Source of the DNA: Verticillium longisporum
Taxonomy: Eukaryota; Ascomycota; Sordariomycetes; Glomerellales; Plectosphaerellaceae
NCBI GenBank assembly: GCA_019188255.1
Contig: JAETXT010000011.1
Location: forward strand, 868,001 to 932,000
Direction of reading: 5' to 3'
DNA: 64,000 nucleotides
Shown here: piece after piece, positions 32,659 to 44,903 of the stretch
Layout: each line of letters starts with the position of its first letter
Numbering within the stretch: position 1 is the first letter of the stretch
Made by a program: the position numbers and the translations under genes
The notes under the pieces: generated by a model
What the model was told of the DNA's origin: nothing
Database searches by the model: none
Seen by the model: the letters and a program-made list of their open reading frames with translations, nothing else

Positions 32659-35600
32659 AACTTGGGAAGGCCGAGTAGGACGGTCCGGAGACGGGATGCT
32701 CGAGGGTCAGAAGCTCTGCATGTGGGAAGGGTGCTCATCAATACCAAGTCATTTCCACAACTCTGATTCGATGCCTGCCGCGTGATGTCTCGCTCGACTT
32801 TCAAATTGTGCTGTCCTGTTGATGGAAATATGCAATCTCTCTGTTAGTCGATATGGGCCAACAAACACGTCGGCATCGGTTTGCCGTCGGCACAAGGGGC
32901 GACGGGGACGTTTTGCCGTAATCAGATGCTGGCTGATCATGGCCCAATCAGTCAGCCGTCTGAATCAAAGATGTTCATACAACATGATCAAAGAGCCGAC
33001 ATTGGATCTGCAACGGCACTGACACAACGTGCCTCGCAACACGACCGACGCTGCAACGTCGTAGTCAGACATTCTGACCAATGCTGGCATCTCGATGGAG
33101 GGGCCGATTTGGTGCGTGCCTCGCATCGACAGACGTTTTTGTAAAAAGAACCTGCATCTGCATTCAGCTCGGTGATTTTCTTCTCGAGCGCATCGGTCCG
33201 CAGGTGGCCCACGACGACTCAAGCTGAGTCTGTCTAGGTCTGTTGGTGGTGATGTTCGACCTCGACCAGACTGCCGGGTGACTGTGTTCCCCCCTTGTCT
33301 AAACTCTACAGACCAACAGCAGAACATCTGCCTTTTGTCCAGAGTAGGATCCGACACCGACCCAGGACCTCTTGCGTAGATCGCTTGGCCTGTCTAGCCC
33401 AACTGCCGCCCGGCACCATTTACGCGGACGATTGGCTAACTGCAAATGGCTGCTTGCACCTGTCGGCCGTTTATGCGGCGCGGGCAACAAGTAGGGATAG
33501 ACGAAACTGGAAGTGTTCGCGAGCCTGGAGCTTATCATGACGACTGCGCGCCTAGCCAAAACCCCCGCAGGTAGCAATGGAGAGACGGGCCGAGAAGCAA
33601 CCTTGATTGCCTTGCGTTTCCCCATGTTGACTTTGCTTCTCAAGAAAGGCTTATGCAGCCCCGGAAGAAGCACACACATGCGCGGGCGCGGGCGCGGGCG
33701 CACACTCACACTCCCCCCCTCCAAGGACCGAGATCCGCGAATCTACGAGGCGCAACAACCCCCCAATGACAATGCTTCCATCGGTTCCGATTCGGTAACG
33801 GCAGTGTTGGCCGGCCGGTGCGACTGGCGTTGAACTACCTTTGCCTTCGCCAGCCTGCTCAGCCTGTCTGATCATCGGCGCCAGCAATGCCGTCTCATGA
33901 TGTTTGACTTTGTTGGTGACGGCCGGGGTGCTTTGACGTCTGGTTGAATGAGCATCACAGACACGGAGACGCGGGGGGAATGCTCATCATTAGAAGGATC
34001 TCCTCCCTACAGAGCTGCTCTAGGAGGGGAGGCGCTAGGCTTGGACGCTTCGAGAAGAGACCCCGAGACATCAGGCGACTCTCTCCTCCCCTTTTCCTCT
34101 GGCGAGAATTGCGTGTCCGTGTAGGTCTCAGTGTCGGTGACAATGTCAACACATGAGCGAGGTCCGTACTGTAGTTCCCTCCCCATACTAACCAACCATG
34201 CACCAATGGCGAGGAGACAGGCGGACGTGTATCAACTTCAAAGGGTAAACCCATGGCCAGAAGTTGCCTCAATAGGCGGGTGAGGTGCTGAGAGGGGAAG
34301 GGTCTCCATCTGCTTTGGCACTGGCCGGTGGCATTCGGCCCATCTACGGCGCCTCTCCCGTCCATTTTTTTTTTACCCCTTCGCCCTGCCCTCGTTTCCC
34401 CTTCCTTTCCTCCACTTTTGCACAAGCATGTGCTCTTGTCTATCTATGCGTCTGTCGATTGTCTGTCCGTCAATTTCTGATCGTGGACTCGAAGTCCGCC
34501 AATTATCCGCCGGTTTTCCATGGCTCCAAACCCTGCCACGCCTCCCCAGTCGGCCGGCCTCTCTCTCTCTTTCTCTCTGCCTACATCCTTGGTTCCCGGC
34601 CACCCCACCCCTATCTGCTTGTTCTGTAGGCTTGTAGGCTTGGTAGGTCACAGCCGCTGCTGCTGGTCTTCGCATCCCCTACCACCCCCCCACGACCCAT
34701 TCACAGACGCCCCAACCACTGACGGGTAACTTGGATCGGCTCGATGGAAGGTTCCCTGAACCTGGTCTGGTGCATGACGAAGAGCCGCCTTGGGCCCCAA
34801 GAAACGTAACTCGTTGGGGTATCTCCGAACCCCAAGCGACGGGCGATGGACCATGGGAGTCGCTCGTTCCCAGGCGCCTCTTCTCTCTTTCTTGTTATTT
34901 TTTTCCCCCGCCAGGACCATGTCAAGGTGCTACCGTACTGTACCTCAGGCCAAAGCTATCTTGAGTCGGCTCCGTCTCGTTCGGCAGATCCACATCCACC
35001 CCTCCCCATGACCAGCGAGTGACCGTCAAGTGTACCATGTAATCCCCCCCGTCACCGTTCCGCCCGCCATGAAAGGCCCGGCTGGGATCGATTTGTCCGA
35101 GATTCTCCTACCTTCAAGCTCCATCTAGTGGAACTCGATACTTCATGACCATGCCCATGTGGATGATGTGACGCCTAGTCTGTTCGTCTTCGTTCGCTGT
35201 GCGCTGGAACTAGCAGCCACTGCCGTGTTTCTGTTTTCTATTTGTCTGTTTCTGGTTGACGCTCCTGCTCTTTTCTCCTTCCTGCTCCTGGCCCCTCCAA
35301 ACGTGCTCTGTCCATCCTTCCTCCTCCTCCTGCTGCTGCTGCTGCTTGTCTTCTTCTACATCCACTCCCCCCTCCTTTCTCCCCTCGTGTCTCTTCACAG
35401 CATACAAACGATCCCTCCAACCGCAGAGGAATGTTGATCCCAGAACACGCGACAAGGACCACTCGCATTCATAATACGGACCCTCCACCCACCAACTAGC
35501 TGTCGTCTTTGCTCTGCTTCGCTTCGATCTCTCCTCCAGCCCACCCAGAGTCTTACATTTGCGTCCCGTCCCAGACGACGCACTTCTCTGAGAGGCCATC

Positions 35601-36007
35601 GCACCTTCTTGGCAACCCCCTCGTCACTTCCCAACTTCGTCACCACACGCTTCTTTCTCCAGGCACAGACGACACCACGAGCTGGACAGAGACAACCTCG
35701 CACGCGCCGTGGCTCCGTCCCGCATTCCACGCAGACGAAACGTAGCGTACCGTACCTAGCGTACAAACACCACCCCAACGAGTCCAACAGGTAGCCAGTT
35801 ACCCCAGGCGGTGAAAGGAAACAGAGGTCTCCAGCAAGAGCGAATGGCCTGCACCTCTTCGATTCGACTCTTCAAGGCAAACTTCTAGAAAGAAGGAAAG
35901 ACTGCCGAGGGTCTTCTTATAGGCTTCTTCCAGCCCACTCTCGATCAGGTGGTGAGGAGCTTCTGGCTATCATCACCTTTGTGCAGCTTTTCGTCTTGCA
36001 CTGTATC
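32659..36007. other. Long intergenic region, right part pyrimidine-rich
   Basis: No recognisable gene in 3.3 kb. From about 34330 to 35720 the plus strand is strongly CT-rich, including CTCTCTCTCTTTCTCTCTG near 34560 and a CTC/CTG triplet run at 35318-35345. This resembles a long promoter or 5' leader of a plus-strand gene, and the next plus-strand frame is the small membrane protein at 36008. Open frames on both strands are short and compositionally biased. Confidence 0.45.
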
Positions 36008-36235
36008 ATGTACGCCTCGTCGACATCCGAGGGACCCGCGCCCACGACAGAAAAGAAAAAGATGCCCTACGACTCAGCGACGAGGCTAGAGAGCGCCGAC
36101 GGCTCCATCTGCGGCATCAGGCGGAAGCTCTTCTGGGCATGGATTGCTGGAGGGATATTGATTATCCTGCTGGCCGTGGGTGTTGGCGTGGGTGCTGGCT
36201 TCGCGCTGAACCGGCCCCATCATGACAACCCATGA
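36008..36235 (+). CDS. Small single-span membrane protein, unknown
   Basis: Frame of 75 codons from the ATG at 36008. An upstream in-frame ATG at 35981 would add nine residues. A polar N-terminus of about 45 residues is followed by the basic segment CGIRRKLFWAW and one hydrophobic span (IAGGILIILLAVGVGVGAGF), then a short tail. The CG(I/L)RRK-FW motif just before a Val/Gly-rich span is common in larger sordariomycete type II membrane proteins, whose extracellular parts follow; here a stop (TGA, 36233-36235) comes nine residues after the span. It may be a genuine mini-protein, a remnant of a longer gene, or a first exon whose downstream exons I cannot find. Confidence 0.45.
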   Translation: MYASSTSEGPAPTTEKKKMPYDSATRLESADGSICGIRRKLFWAWIAGGILIILLAVGVGVGAGFALNRPHHDNP

Positions 36236-37839
36236 TGGCCCGCTCGTCTTTCTCGGAAACACTGATCACCTCGGCACAGGCTAGGGGATGGGGTTCTCGT
36301 CATCTGGCTTGCTCTCCGACATCCCAGCCATTTGGTCTGTTCAGCAGAGCAGAACCAGAGACGAGATTTCTGCTGGTCTTGACATGATCCATCTACGAAT
36401 TCGACAGCACCATCACACTACCAAGACTTCATCGACATCGACGACATTGTGTATTTCCTCCTCTGACAGCGCAAACAAACCATTTTCTTACCGATGGATG
36501 GGCCGATACACGAGAGCCCCCAAACACTTGATGGATACCATGCCGAACAGCTCCCGCGGGAAAGCTCGAACGGCACCACCATCAACTCAGCACCAAGGAC
36601 ACGGCGCAAAGGCGTACTTTACTCAAGCGAAGGCATATCCGGCGTTTGGACTTTTCAGGTCCTCCCAAGGGATGGACCCCCTTGCGGGACATTTGCTCAT
36701 TATTCTGAACGAGGGAGCTCTGTCTTCCGTAACTGGAAAACATGCGGGCGGGCGGGCAAGGAAGCATGGACATCTTGGCACATTACGGGCGATGGGGCTA
36801 CGGCTTCCCGCTCTGGCTAACGCCATGGAGCGCGCGCACGGGAGACTGGATTCATCATTACAGGCAAAGGGAGGATGAGATTTCTCCTCCCGTGTAACGT
36901 TAGAATGGATCTCAAGGCTGCGAATCAGCCCTAGAGGAGCGGAGTATCTTCACGAGGAACTCGGCAGGACAACAACGACTTGAATGAAATTGAAATCATA
37001 CCTTTCCCACCCTTCCCCCCACTATCCATTCTGCTTCGCGATGCTGAAGTGAGTGAGCGCCAGGCGGAGTGCCTGAATGGGAAGTCTCCGACCATCACAC
37101 GACTTTCCAGATGAAGTCATTTTGACTTTGAACTGACAACATGGCCTGACGGGCGACGGCGACGGCGACCGCCCAATCTTCTGATCGCCCGAACTCGCGT
37201 CGGAGGGTTCCAAACGGCCCCCCGCAGCTGCCGACGCCTCTCGCACCCTTTGCCAAAGCTGCATGGCATGGCTGGGGGCGATCCGTGACAACCCCGTCGT
37301 CGCCTCGGAGGCTTCCCGAGGCTACATGTACTTACAGGCGACGTGAGATGTGACGACGCGCGAGCGGAAAAGCCTCCTCGGCCAGGCTGGGAGCAAAGCC
37401 AAAAGAAGAAGCTCCGCCCCGGGGTCCAAAGCGTCGACTCGAACCTCGTGCCTCGAATTCTCATCCCATCGGTCATCGTGACGACCCTTTCTTGGGGGGC
37501 TTCGGATCTTTCTGCTTTTGCTTGGCTTTGGGATGGGATGGGATGGCCCAGGGACGTGGACGGTGCGCCACGCCACAACCGCCCGCGCAGCTTCGCTTCC
37601 GCATCTGGCAAAGGCCAACCCAGCCCGCATGTCGGTCCGACAAGAGGGAGGGGGGGGGCCATCGATAGAAACGGGCAAACGAATACTGTGAACCAAAAAG
37701 GTCGGACCGTCTCGTGTTCAGTCCACGGCAAGACAGGCAGTGTACTTTTGATGAAAAGCATTATCATTAGGTATCATATTTGTTACTTATTTTTCACTTC
37801 AGCCTCCCCTCTTTTTTTCCCTCTCTCTCTCCCAACTCG
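36236..37839. other. Intergenic region
   Basis: No supported gene. A 196-codon plus-strand frame at 36288-36878 shows no domain and overlaps others on both strands. The right end is the 3' flank of SMP3. Confidence 0.45.
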
Positions 37840-39499
37840 TTACCTCTCGCCCGTGCCGCCACCGCCACAGCTTTTCGTGACGCGCCACGCGACGAGGCCT
37901 CTCCTGCCAATGACCCTCTTGAGTGTGTTCCAGACACCATCCTCACCCCAGTCCAAATCGTCGAGATTCAGGTGCCTATCGTATCGCCACACCTCGCGGA
38001 ACCGCAGGCCCTCAAGGCCCTTGTTCGGCAGGTATGGGTCGAGCCACGTCGCTGACGCAGGCGCGACGAGGTAGGTCCCTTCCTTCTCCTTGAGGTACTC
38101 TCGATTCCTACGGTCCGCGGGCGTGTCGCACGTTGCCAGGTCCGCGAGCTGCTTGAGGAGGCTCTCGCCGTCAAGGCCCATAACATCGTGCGTCGTGAGG
38201 ACCTCGTTCTTGCCGTTCAGCAGCCATATCGGCGGGGAGTACGTCTTCCACCATATGGCGTTTGTGGCGTCGGGCTGCTTGCTCATGAAGACTTGGCCGG
38301 GAACGATGCCGCCCTGGTGGTAGATGCCCATGAGGACACCGAAGAACACGTTGAACACCACCCAGACGGCGGCCCACAGTTGGAGCGCGCGGCGGTTCTT
38401 GGGCAGCTGGACAGATGAGAGGATGAGGGGGACGGTCGGCAGGAGGAAGCGGGCCTCCTGATGCTGGAAGATGGAGAGGACAAAGATGCCAGAGATGGCC
38501 GAGTAAAGACGCAACGAAAGGTGGGGTTGTGTGAAGAGCAGCACGGCGGCCGGGCCTAGCAGCTGCGGGATATTGGCGAGAAGATGTTGGTACCACGGAT
38601 GGAGGCCATGCTGGGCGAGGTTCTCCGGTGCCATGTTATAAAGGAGGTTGTTGATCGGCGTGATGACGGGTCGGGAGACCAGGTCCGTCCAGGTGATGGG
38701 GTCGGTGAGGTAAAAGGCCGTGTCTATGCCGATGGCCAGGCTCGCGGTGGCCAGGCCGGCGAAAGCCATGACGAGGAACGAGGAAGGCCGGTTGTAAAAG
38801 TGGGGTACCAGACGGATGCCGGGTATCAGCAAGAAAGCAGGAAAGGTGATTCTGTTGAAGATACCAAACACAGCCATGACACCAAGGACCGTCGAGGCCA
38901 GCAGCGACGCCTGTTGGGGACTCTCGACGATGCGCTGGATCAGGACCATGCACCAAGCCACAACGAGCGTCTCGACAGCGTTGGAGAAGGTATGCGTCTG
39001 GAAGGTCCAGGTGACGTAGGACGAGGCGACAAGCAGGACGGCGACGCGACGATGGCGGGGCGACTGAATCAGCTCATGGATAGCCCAGTCCTCGAGCACG
39101 AAGCTCGTCAGGAACATGAGCACGCGCAAAGTCCAGAAGACTGCGATGGGTGGTATTTCTCCATCCTGGCCGTTTCCTATCCACAGCCATCGCAAGAGGA
39201 GCATCGGTAGGCCATAGACGGGCCATAGAGGGGCGACACTTCGAATCGGGTTCTCGCTCGTAAACTCCCAGGTGTGTCGGACAGGGTAGCTGAAGATCTG
39301 GCCTGCAAAAGAGCGCGTCAGTACGGGGAAAATCATCTGAGGTAGAAGGCAGCGGCGGAGGAGGGGTGATTCTCCAAGACGGGCGCATACCTGCAATGAC
39401 CTCAGGGCCCTGGAAGTTCTCATCAGGATGGAGGTAGCTCGGCGACAAGGCGAACCAGAGGCGGACCAGAACCAGGAAGAGGTATGTTCGGCGCCACAT
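37840..39499 (-). CDS. SMP3: GPI mannosyltransferase 4 (Smp3/PIG-Z, GT22)
   Basis: ER multi-span dolichol-phosphate-mannose-dependent enzyme that adds the fourth, side-branch mannose to the GPI-anchor precursor; essential in yeast (family knowledge). Exon 1 is 39499-39391 and exon 2 is 39302-37840, with an 88-bp intron; 523 residues, matching the family. The GT22 motif [11 protein letters not shown] sits at residues 24-34 after the first hydrophobic segment, on the luminal side. Many hydrophobic segments follow, including the family-specific stretch [20 protein letters not shown] and the motif [17 protein letters not shown]. The distinction from Gpi10 (PIG-B) and Alg9/Alg12 rests on the HGLHP...LGPA block. 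Both exons are clean. Confidence 0.9.
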
Positions 39500-42041
39500 G
39501 GTGACAAGAGGTTGGATGTGGGTTGCGCGCGCACACGTCGGGCGTTGTGGTGGATGTTGCGGCTCCGAGCCGATTAGTAGCGAGTATCCAAGGTTTGCGG
39601 TAGGCTTCGAATCGTCTGGGTATCGCAAAGCTGCATGGTCCAGCGGCAAGGGGTGCAGACAAGGGAAGACAAGGGGCCAAACGATGAGCCGGCTGGTCTC
39701 GAAGAATAGAAGGAGGCTGCAAGGTGGATGGGTAGCGATGACAGATGCAGGAACAACGTGGGCATCAGAAGGAGGCAGCAAGATGCGACAGCGCGTGGGA
39801 GTGAGATGGGTTGCTGTTGATTTTTCTGGGTTGGTAATCTCCAGCTCTGAGACCAGGCCCCAGGCACATGGGTCGAGTCTTGTGTCTCCTGGAGCTTGTG
39901 TTGCGGATGCAGTCGTGGTGCTCGCTCGCCGGGATTGCTTGCCCCTGGTTCCGGGGTGGTAGCAAAATGCTTAGTGCTCTCTGTTTAGGCTTGGCCTTGG
40001 GGGCCAGCAGGGGTCTCAACGGGCGGGCCAGCGCGACCCGACGCGCCTGAGGTACCTAGGATGACAGGACAGCCTGGCCAAGACTTCTGAACGCGGCCAG
40101 GGCAAGTGCCATGCCAGTGATGCCACAGACCAGTACCTTGCCTAGTACCTAGGTAGGTAGTGCCAGTAGCAGTACCAGTGCCAGTACCAGTACCGGTAGC
40201 GAGACCGAGCTTGGGTTGGGCGTCGATACTCTTGGCTGATGGTGTGAGCGACAGGTAGGTAGGGGACACTACGCCGGTTCCGGGTAAGGCTGGGAAGCTC
40301 CTGGTGGCCCAATGTCGAAAAGTCGAGGCCGTGACCTGCAACTTGGTGATCAGGTGTTTTTGGCGTGGTGGTGGAATGAAGCAGACGACGAGCTGCTCGT
40401 GATCATGAATGAGCCATCTCCATCATATCTACCACGTGCCATCGAAACGGCCACGCTGTTCACTCGAAGGGGGGCTAATATCAGTCGACGGACCTCCGAG
40501 GCGGATCTTCCAGCAAATGATTCCGGAGGTCCCGCCCACCCATACATCACTACGGTGTTCTGACGTTCCGATCGCCATATTGGTGGCGATGGGTGTGATT
40601 ATCTCATCTCCAGTCACTTTATGCGGCTTTCACTGCGTCTGCATGCTTACACTACCCCCGTTGTCATCCCACACACACTCTGTACCTACAGGACGATGAC
40701 GATTGCGTCCCGCAGCCATGAACGATGGAATGCAACGGCTGTCAAGTGTTGAGTGAAACCGCTGGTTGGATCCCAACCCCAGGTCCCTCGCATTCCTCCC
40801 ACGGTTTCTCGAGACATGGAATGTACCAAGTCTTTGAGTGCTTGCGTCTACCCACCCCCGATCAACGTTCAACGATCGAGGGGGGGGCCACTGATATGAA
40901 CCCGAAGCCTTTGTTCTCGACTTCCCGTCTGAGATCTGGAGCTGAGCTGCGCTTTCTCGTGGCTCTGAATCAATCAAGGGTCTGCCTGCCCCCTTTGATT
41001 ATCTGGTCTAGCTGGGCCGCGCTTGCTGCGCTTGCTTTGTCCGCAAACGCTTCGTCTACTTGATTCTCCTTGGTCACGATTCTAGGCAGGACAGACATCC
41101 GCCTCAATCAGAAAGGGGAGCAATGATGACTGGGGATTATATGTGTCTGTTGCCCCCTTTTGCGCAGCATCGGGAAAAGATTTGACACTGATGGCTGTGC
41201 ATCAATCCGCCAACGAAAGGAGAGAGACAGGTACGCCTTCACTCAAGCCTTGGAATGCTGCAGGAACCCGCTGTCCCATCACTTGATGAGGCCAAAGCCC
41301 GAAAGAGGCCGACTGGGAAGACTGGAGCAGATTGGAACCATGGCGCCTGAGGACGCAGCCCTTGACAGACTACGTAGTAGTAGATTTCGCCAGGAGCTTT
41401 TCGTAAGGCAGGATGTGTTAGTAAGATGAGTAGGTCCCTCATCCCGGATACCTTAGTTGGGAGCTGGAACCTGGAGCTGGAAAGCAGATCCTGGAGTCAG
41501 TTAGGGTCAACAGGCAGACACCCTTATGTACAGCGCAAGTGCTCGAACCCCACCCGCCACCTGTCTGCCTGGAGGGCTGGAGGAAGGATCGTGGGGTCCT
41601 AGGAAAACTTGCCTAGTACAAAAGCTGGACGACAAGGGCAATGACCGACTTCTTGTGTGAATCATGTTGTGTCGGTAGTATTCCTGGAGTCCGAACTAAG
41701 GTAAAAAGGCAAACAAAGCCACCTTCCTTGCTTTCTCCTTCCACTCCTTCGACCTGCCTTATTACCACCTACCTACCTTGGTACATAAGCGCCTTCGCCC
41801 CCATATTCCGTCAGCACTGCTACTTCAGCAACCGACAACCGACCCCACCAACCAATCCATCCATCCGCCTTCAGCCCGCCCTTTGCCTTGCACTACCAAT
41901 CCTCCCTCCACCAACCAACCAGTCATTCGACGACCGCCCGCAAAACCACCACAGCCAACGACATTCAACTGAAGCATCATCTACCCCCGACTCCTTGACG
42001 CCACTTCAATCTCACCTCTTGCAAACCCATCAGACATCAAA
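39500..42041. other. Intergenic region between SMP3 and SKP1
   Basis: No supported gene in 2.5 kb. Contains GGTACCTAGG at 40051-40060 and a TACCTAGGTAGGTAG plus CAGTACCAGTGCCAGTACCAG tract at 40146-40196. The stretch 41700-42041 is rich in C and A (ACCAACCAATCCATCC type) and fits the SKP1 5' leader. Confidence 0.45.
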
Positions 42042-42673
42042 ATGGCCGACTCCAGCGTTCCCCGCGTTTGGGTTCAATCCAACGACAACGCCACCATTGC
42101 GATCGACCGCCCCGTCGCCGAGCGCTCCATGCTCATTCGCAACTTGATCGAGGATATCGGCGACGAGGGTATCACCGCTGATACCCCCATTCCCATCCCC
42201 AACGTCAGTCTGCTCCCTCCTGTTGCCATTTTGCCGCCGCTGACCGCCGTTCCAGGTCAACGAGGCCGTTCTCCGCAAGGTCATTGAGTGGTGCGAGCAC
42301 CACCGCAACGACCCTCCCCAGACCCAGGACGACGATAACGACGCGCGCAAGAAGACCACGGAGATTGAGGAGTGGGACCAGAAGTTCATGCAGGTTGACC
42401 AGGAGATGCTCTTCGAGATTATTCTCGTACGTTATTGACCCCTCCCCCCGCCTGCCTTCCCTCTGCTGGGGCTAACAATGACTCCCCCCGCACCAGGCCT
42501 CTAACTACCTTGACATCAAGCCCCTTCTCGATGTCGGCTGCAAGACCGTCGCCAACATGATCAAGGGCAAGTCGCCCGAGGAGATCCGCAAGACGTTCAA
42601 CATTACCAACGACTTCACGCCCGAGGAGGAGGAGCAGATCCGCCGTGAGAACGAGTGGGCCGAGGACCGCTAA
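42042..42673 (+). CDS. Skp1, SCF ubiquitin ligase adaptor
   Basis: Links F-box proteins to cullin-1 in SCF E3 ligases, and has roles at the kinetochore (family knowledge). Three exons, 42042-42203, 42256-42426 and 42497-42673, all in phase 0, give 169 residues, the usual length. The N-terminal BTB/POZ-like fold is followed by [17 protein letters not shown] (about 58-74), an acidic DDDNDARKK linker, and the C-terminal Skp1 domain: [38 protein letters not shown] and [17 protein letters not shown], ending in ENEWAEDR. Residues that contact F-boxes in known structures lie in this C-terminal block. The 52- and 70-bp introns have GTCAGT and GTACGT donors. Complete and undamaged. Confidence 0.96.
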
Positions 42674-43781
42674 AGCGTCGGCGCAGGGCTGCATGTGATG
42701 GACGAATACCTTCTCACCCTATGGGCTGACTGGGCGGGGTTCATTTTGCAGTACATGTCTTTGATGCATCATGGTGGCGTTGGGCTCGTTTGCTTTTTTT
42801 TAACACCTTTTTGAGTTTTCACGAAGCAGGGTTGATTATTGACGGTCGGTGGCTCGGCTTTACTGAGCTAGGGTCTGGTTGTCCAGATGGACGAATGCCG
42901 ACCTTCAGCACCGCGGCAGGAGGCTGATGGTTTATCAATCACAATCAATGACAGGTTATGGATTCGTGTGATGCAGTGGATTTTGTGCTCCTTGTGAGAC
43001 TCGTAAGCAGATTGACGGCAGCGATACCGCGACCACTCGGCTCGGATATGTAGTCACGCAGAACGTCATGCGGTCGGCGCTGGCTGGACTAGTTTCCCAA
43101 GAGGTTGTATTCTGAGCCCGTAGCCATGAGTGTGGACGACTCTGTTCACGAGAGACTCACGTTGCGTGCATCCAGTTCTGCGTTCTGTGGCATAACTTGC
43201 GGAATGTTGGAGAGAAGCCATCATTTTCTTCGAAAGTGTATGAAGCATTCGTGTGTAATTGCGGATAGCTTGCGCGCTCACATTAACCAGACTGACATAG
43301 GACCACGGCACTACATAGCACAGAACAGACATGCAGTGGCATCATGATTTTTGCATTCCTTTCCCTACGGTCGTGAGACGCAATACTAAGAGCCTAGCCA
43401 GGCTCCATCCGGGTACGACCCCTTCCCCCCCTTCCAGTCAGGAAGGGAACAATTCCAAGTTTTTGAGAGCAAGGAACCTTGGTCGCCGGTCATCGATAAC
43501 AAAAAACCATCGCTTTCCTTCCCGAAAAAAAATCCCAAAGTAGAAGTTGTGCTGTGCCCCATTGCGGTTTGTTTCCCTTTCCCCGCTCATGGATAGTAGA
43601 CCTCGCCCGAGCATGGTGTGTGCGTTTTTGGTAAATTTGTCGAAGGAGCCGGGCGAGCAGTACGGAGGAACGGGTGCAGTTGCGTGAAACAGGCGGGCGC
43701 GCGAGAGGGGATACCGCCCGCGAGTTGAGTGGATGTGGGACAGCCGTGGGAAGATCGTAGGGGAGTTTGGGGGCGTGGTAT
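42674..43781. other. Intergenic region between convergent SKP1 and eL39 genes
   Basis: About 1.1 kb containing the 3' flanks of both genes. Less GC-rich around 42780-43100. No gene seen. Confidence 0.5.
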
Positions 43782-44224
43782 TTAGATGCCGAGCTTGGTC
43801 TTGCGCCAGTGCCTTCGCTTGGCGTTGTAGCTGGGTTACAGGTTAGCGAACGTGGTCCACGATGGTGCGCGGTGCATGTTCTTCTCCAGTCTTTCCGCCC
43901 CCAGGCGATCCTGAGGAGGAAGGAGAAAAATTGGTGATGGCGTACCGGATGGTGTTACCGGTCCTGAGACGAACCCATTGGGGAATGGGACGGTTCTGCT
44001 TCTGGGCCTTGGCCAGCTTGACCTTGGTGCGGAACGACTTGTGGCTCTGTGCGGAGGAAATATCGTCAGTTTACACATGTCCTGGTAGCGGTTTTGGTTT
44101 GCGCCTCCATCAAGGAGAGGTTCGCCCTCCCGACGTCGTGGATCATTCCCGGCGCCTCCAGCAAATGCCAATCCAGTGTCGGGCAGGGTCCGTATTGCAG
44201 TGTTTGGGGCGAACGTACCGGCAT
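43782..44224 (-). CDS. 60S ribosomal protein L39 (eL39)
   Basis: Tiny basic protein near the ribosomal exit tunnel. Three exons in transcript order: 44224-44219 (Met-Pro only), 44046-43946 and 43830-43782. They give exactly 51 residues, the invariant family length, starting [20 protein letters not shown], continuing [20 protein letters not shown] and ending [11 protein letters not shown]. Introns are 172 and 115 bp, longer than the window norm. Each exon is too short to stand out as an ORF, so the gene is found by motif. I looked in the first intron for snoRNA boxes and found no convincing C/D pair. Divergent from ARL1, with 679 bp between start codons. Confidence 0.96.
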
Positions 44225-44903
44225 CGTGACGGTATTTGGTGTCGATGTCGAGAAAGATGATTCGGGGGCGAGTTCGTTGAGGAGATTTCGGAAGTGGCAG
44301 CAAAATTGAATCACGACCTGAGAACGTGTGCAGGGCCGTGGGGCAGAGTACGTAAGCGAGCCCTGGGTCTCTGTGTCCAGTCGTGTGCGGAGGATTTTGT
44401 GGCGCCCGGCTTCGCCTGCCTTATCGTTATCAGCACCAGTGGCCCGACTTGCCACTTACCCCTCTAGTTTCATGAGTGGAGCCCGCTGCCCTGAAGGAGG
44501 ACCGACTATCGGGGTCAGGCGATCAACGTTCGGCCTAGGCCCAAGTGTGCTCCATGCTGCAGTGGTTAGAAATCCTGGAAAGGGGGACAACCCCGGATTA
44601 GACTGTTGACCGACGACTACACTGCCTTTCCACCACCTATCACGCGCGCAGCCCAGCGGACCTAATCGACGACTAGTGCGACTTTGCTACCCTCCTCTTT
44701 GTACGCGAAACGACGAACAGCCGGCTGATCGATCAAGGTTCAGAGACTCTCGAAACTCTAGGGAACAGAACACCTTTGCGGCGACGAACCTTGGGAGGGC
44801 GCATTGTATTGTCGATCCCGATCTGCATCGAAGACGACAGCGACAACTACGAACAGTCCACCAACTCCTCACCCACGTCACAACCCCATACACAGCAGCC
44901 AAG
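44225..44903. promoter_or_regulatory. Divergent promoter region, eL39 and ARL1
   Basis: The 679 bp between two oppositely directed start codons must carry both promoters. Minus-strand frames here are shadows. No specific factor site is claimed. Confidence 0.45.

Noticed and set aside
44047..44218. A snoRNA within the first eL39 intron
   Set aside because: I found no convincing C box and D box pair with closing stem.
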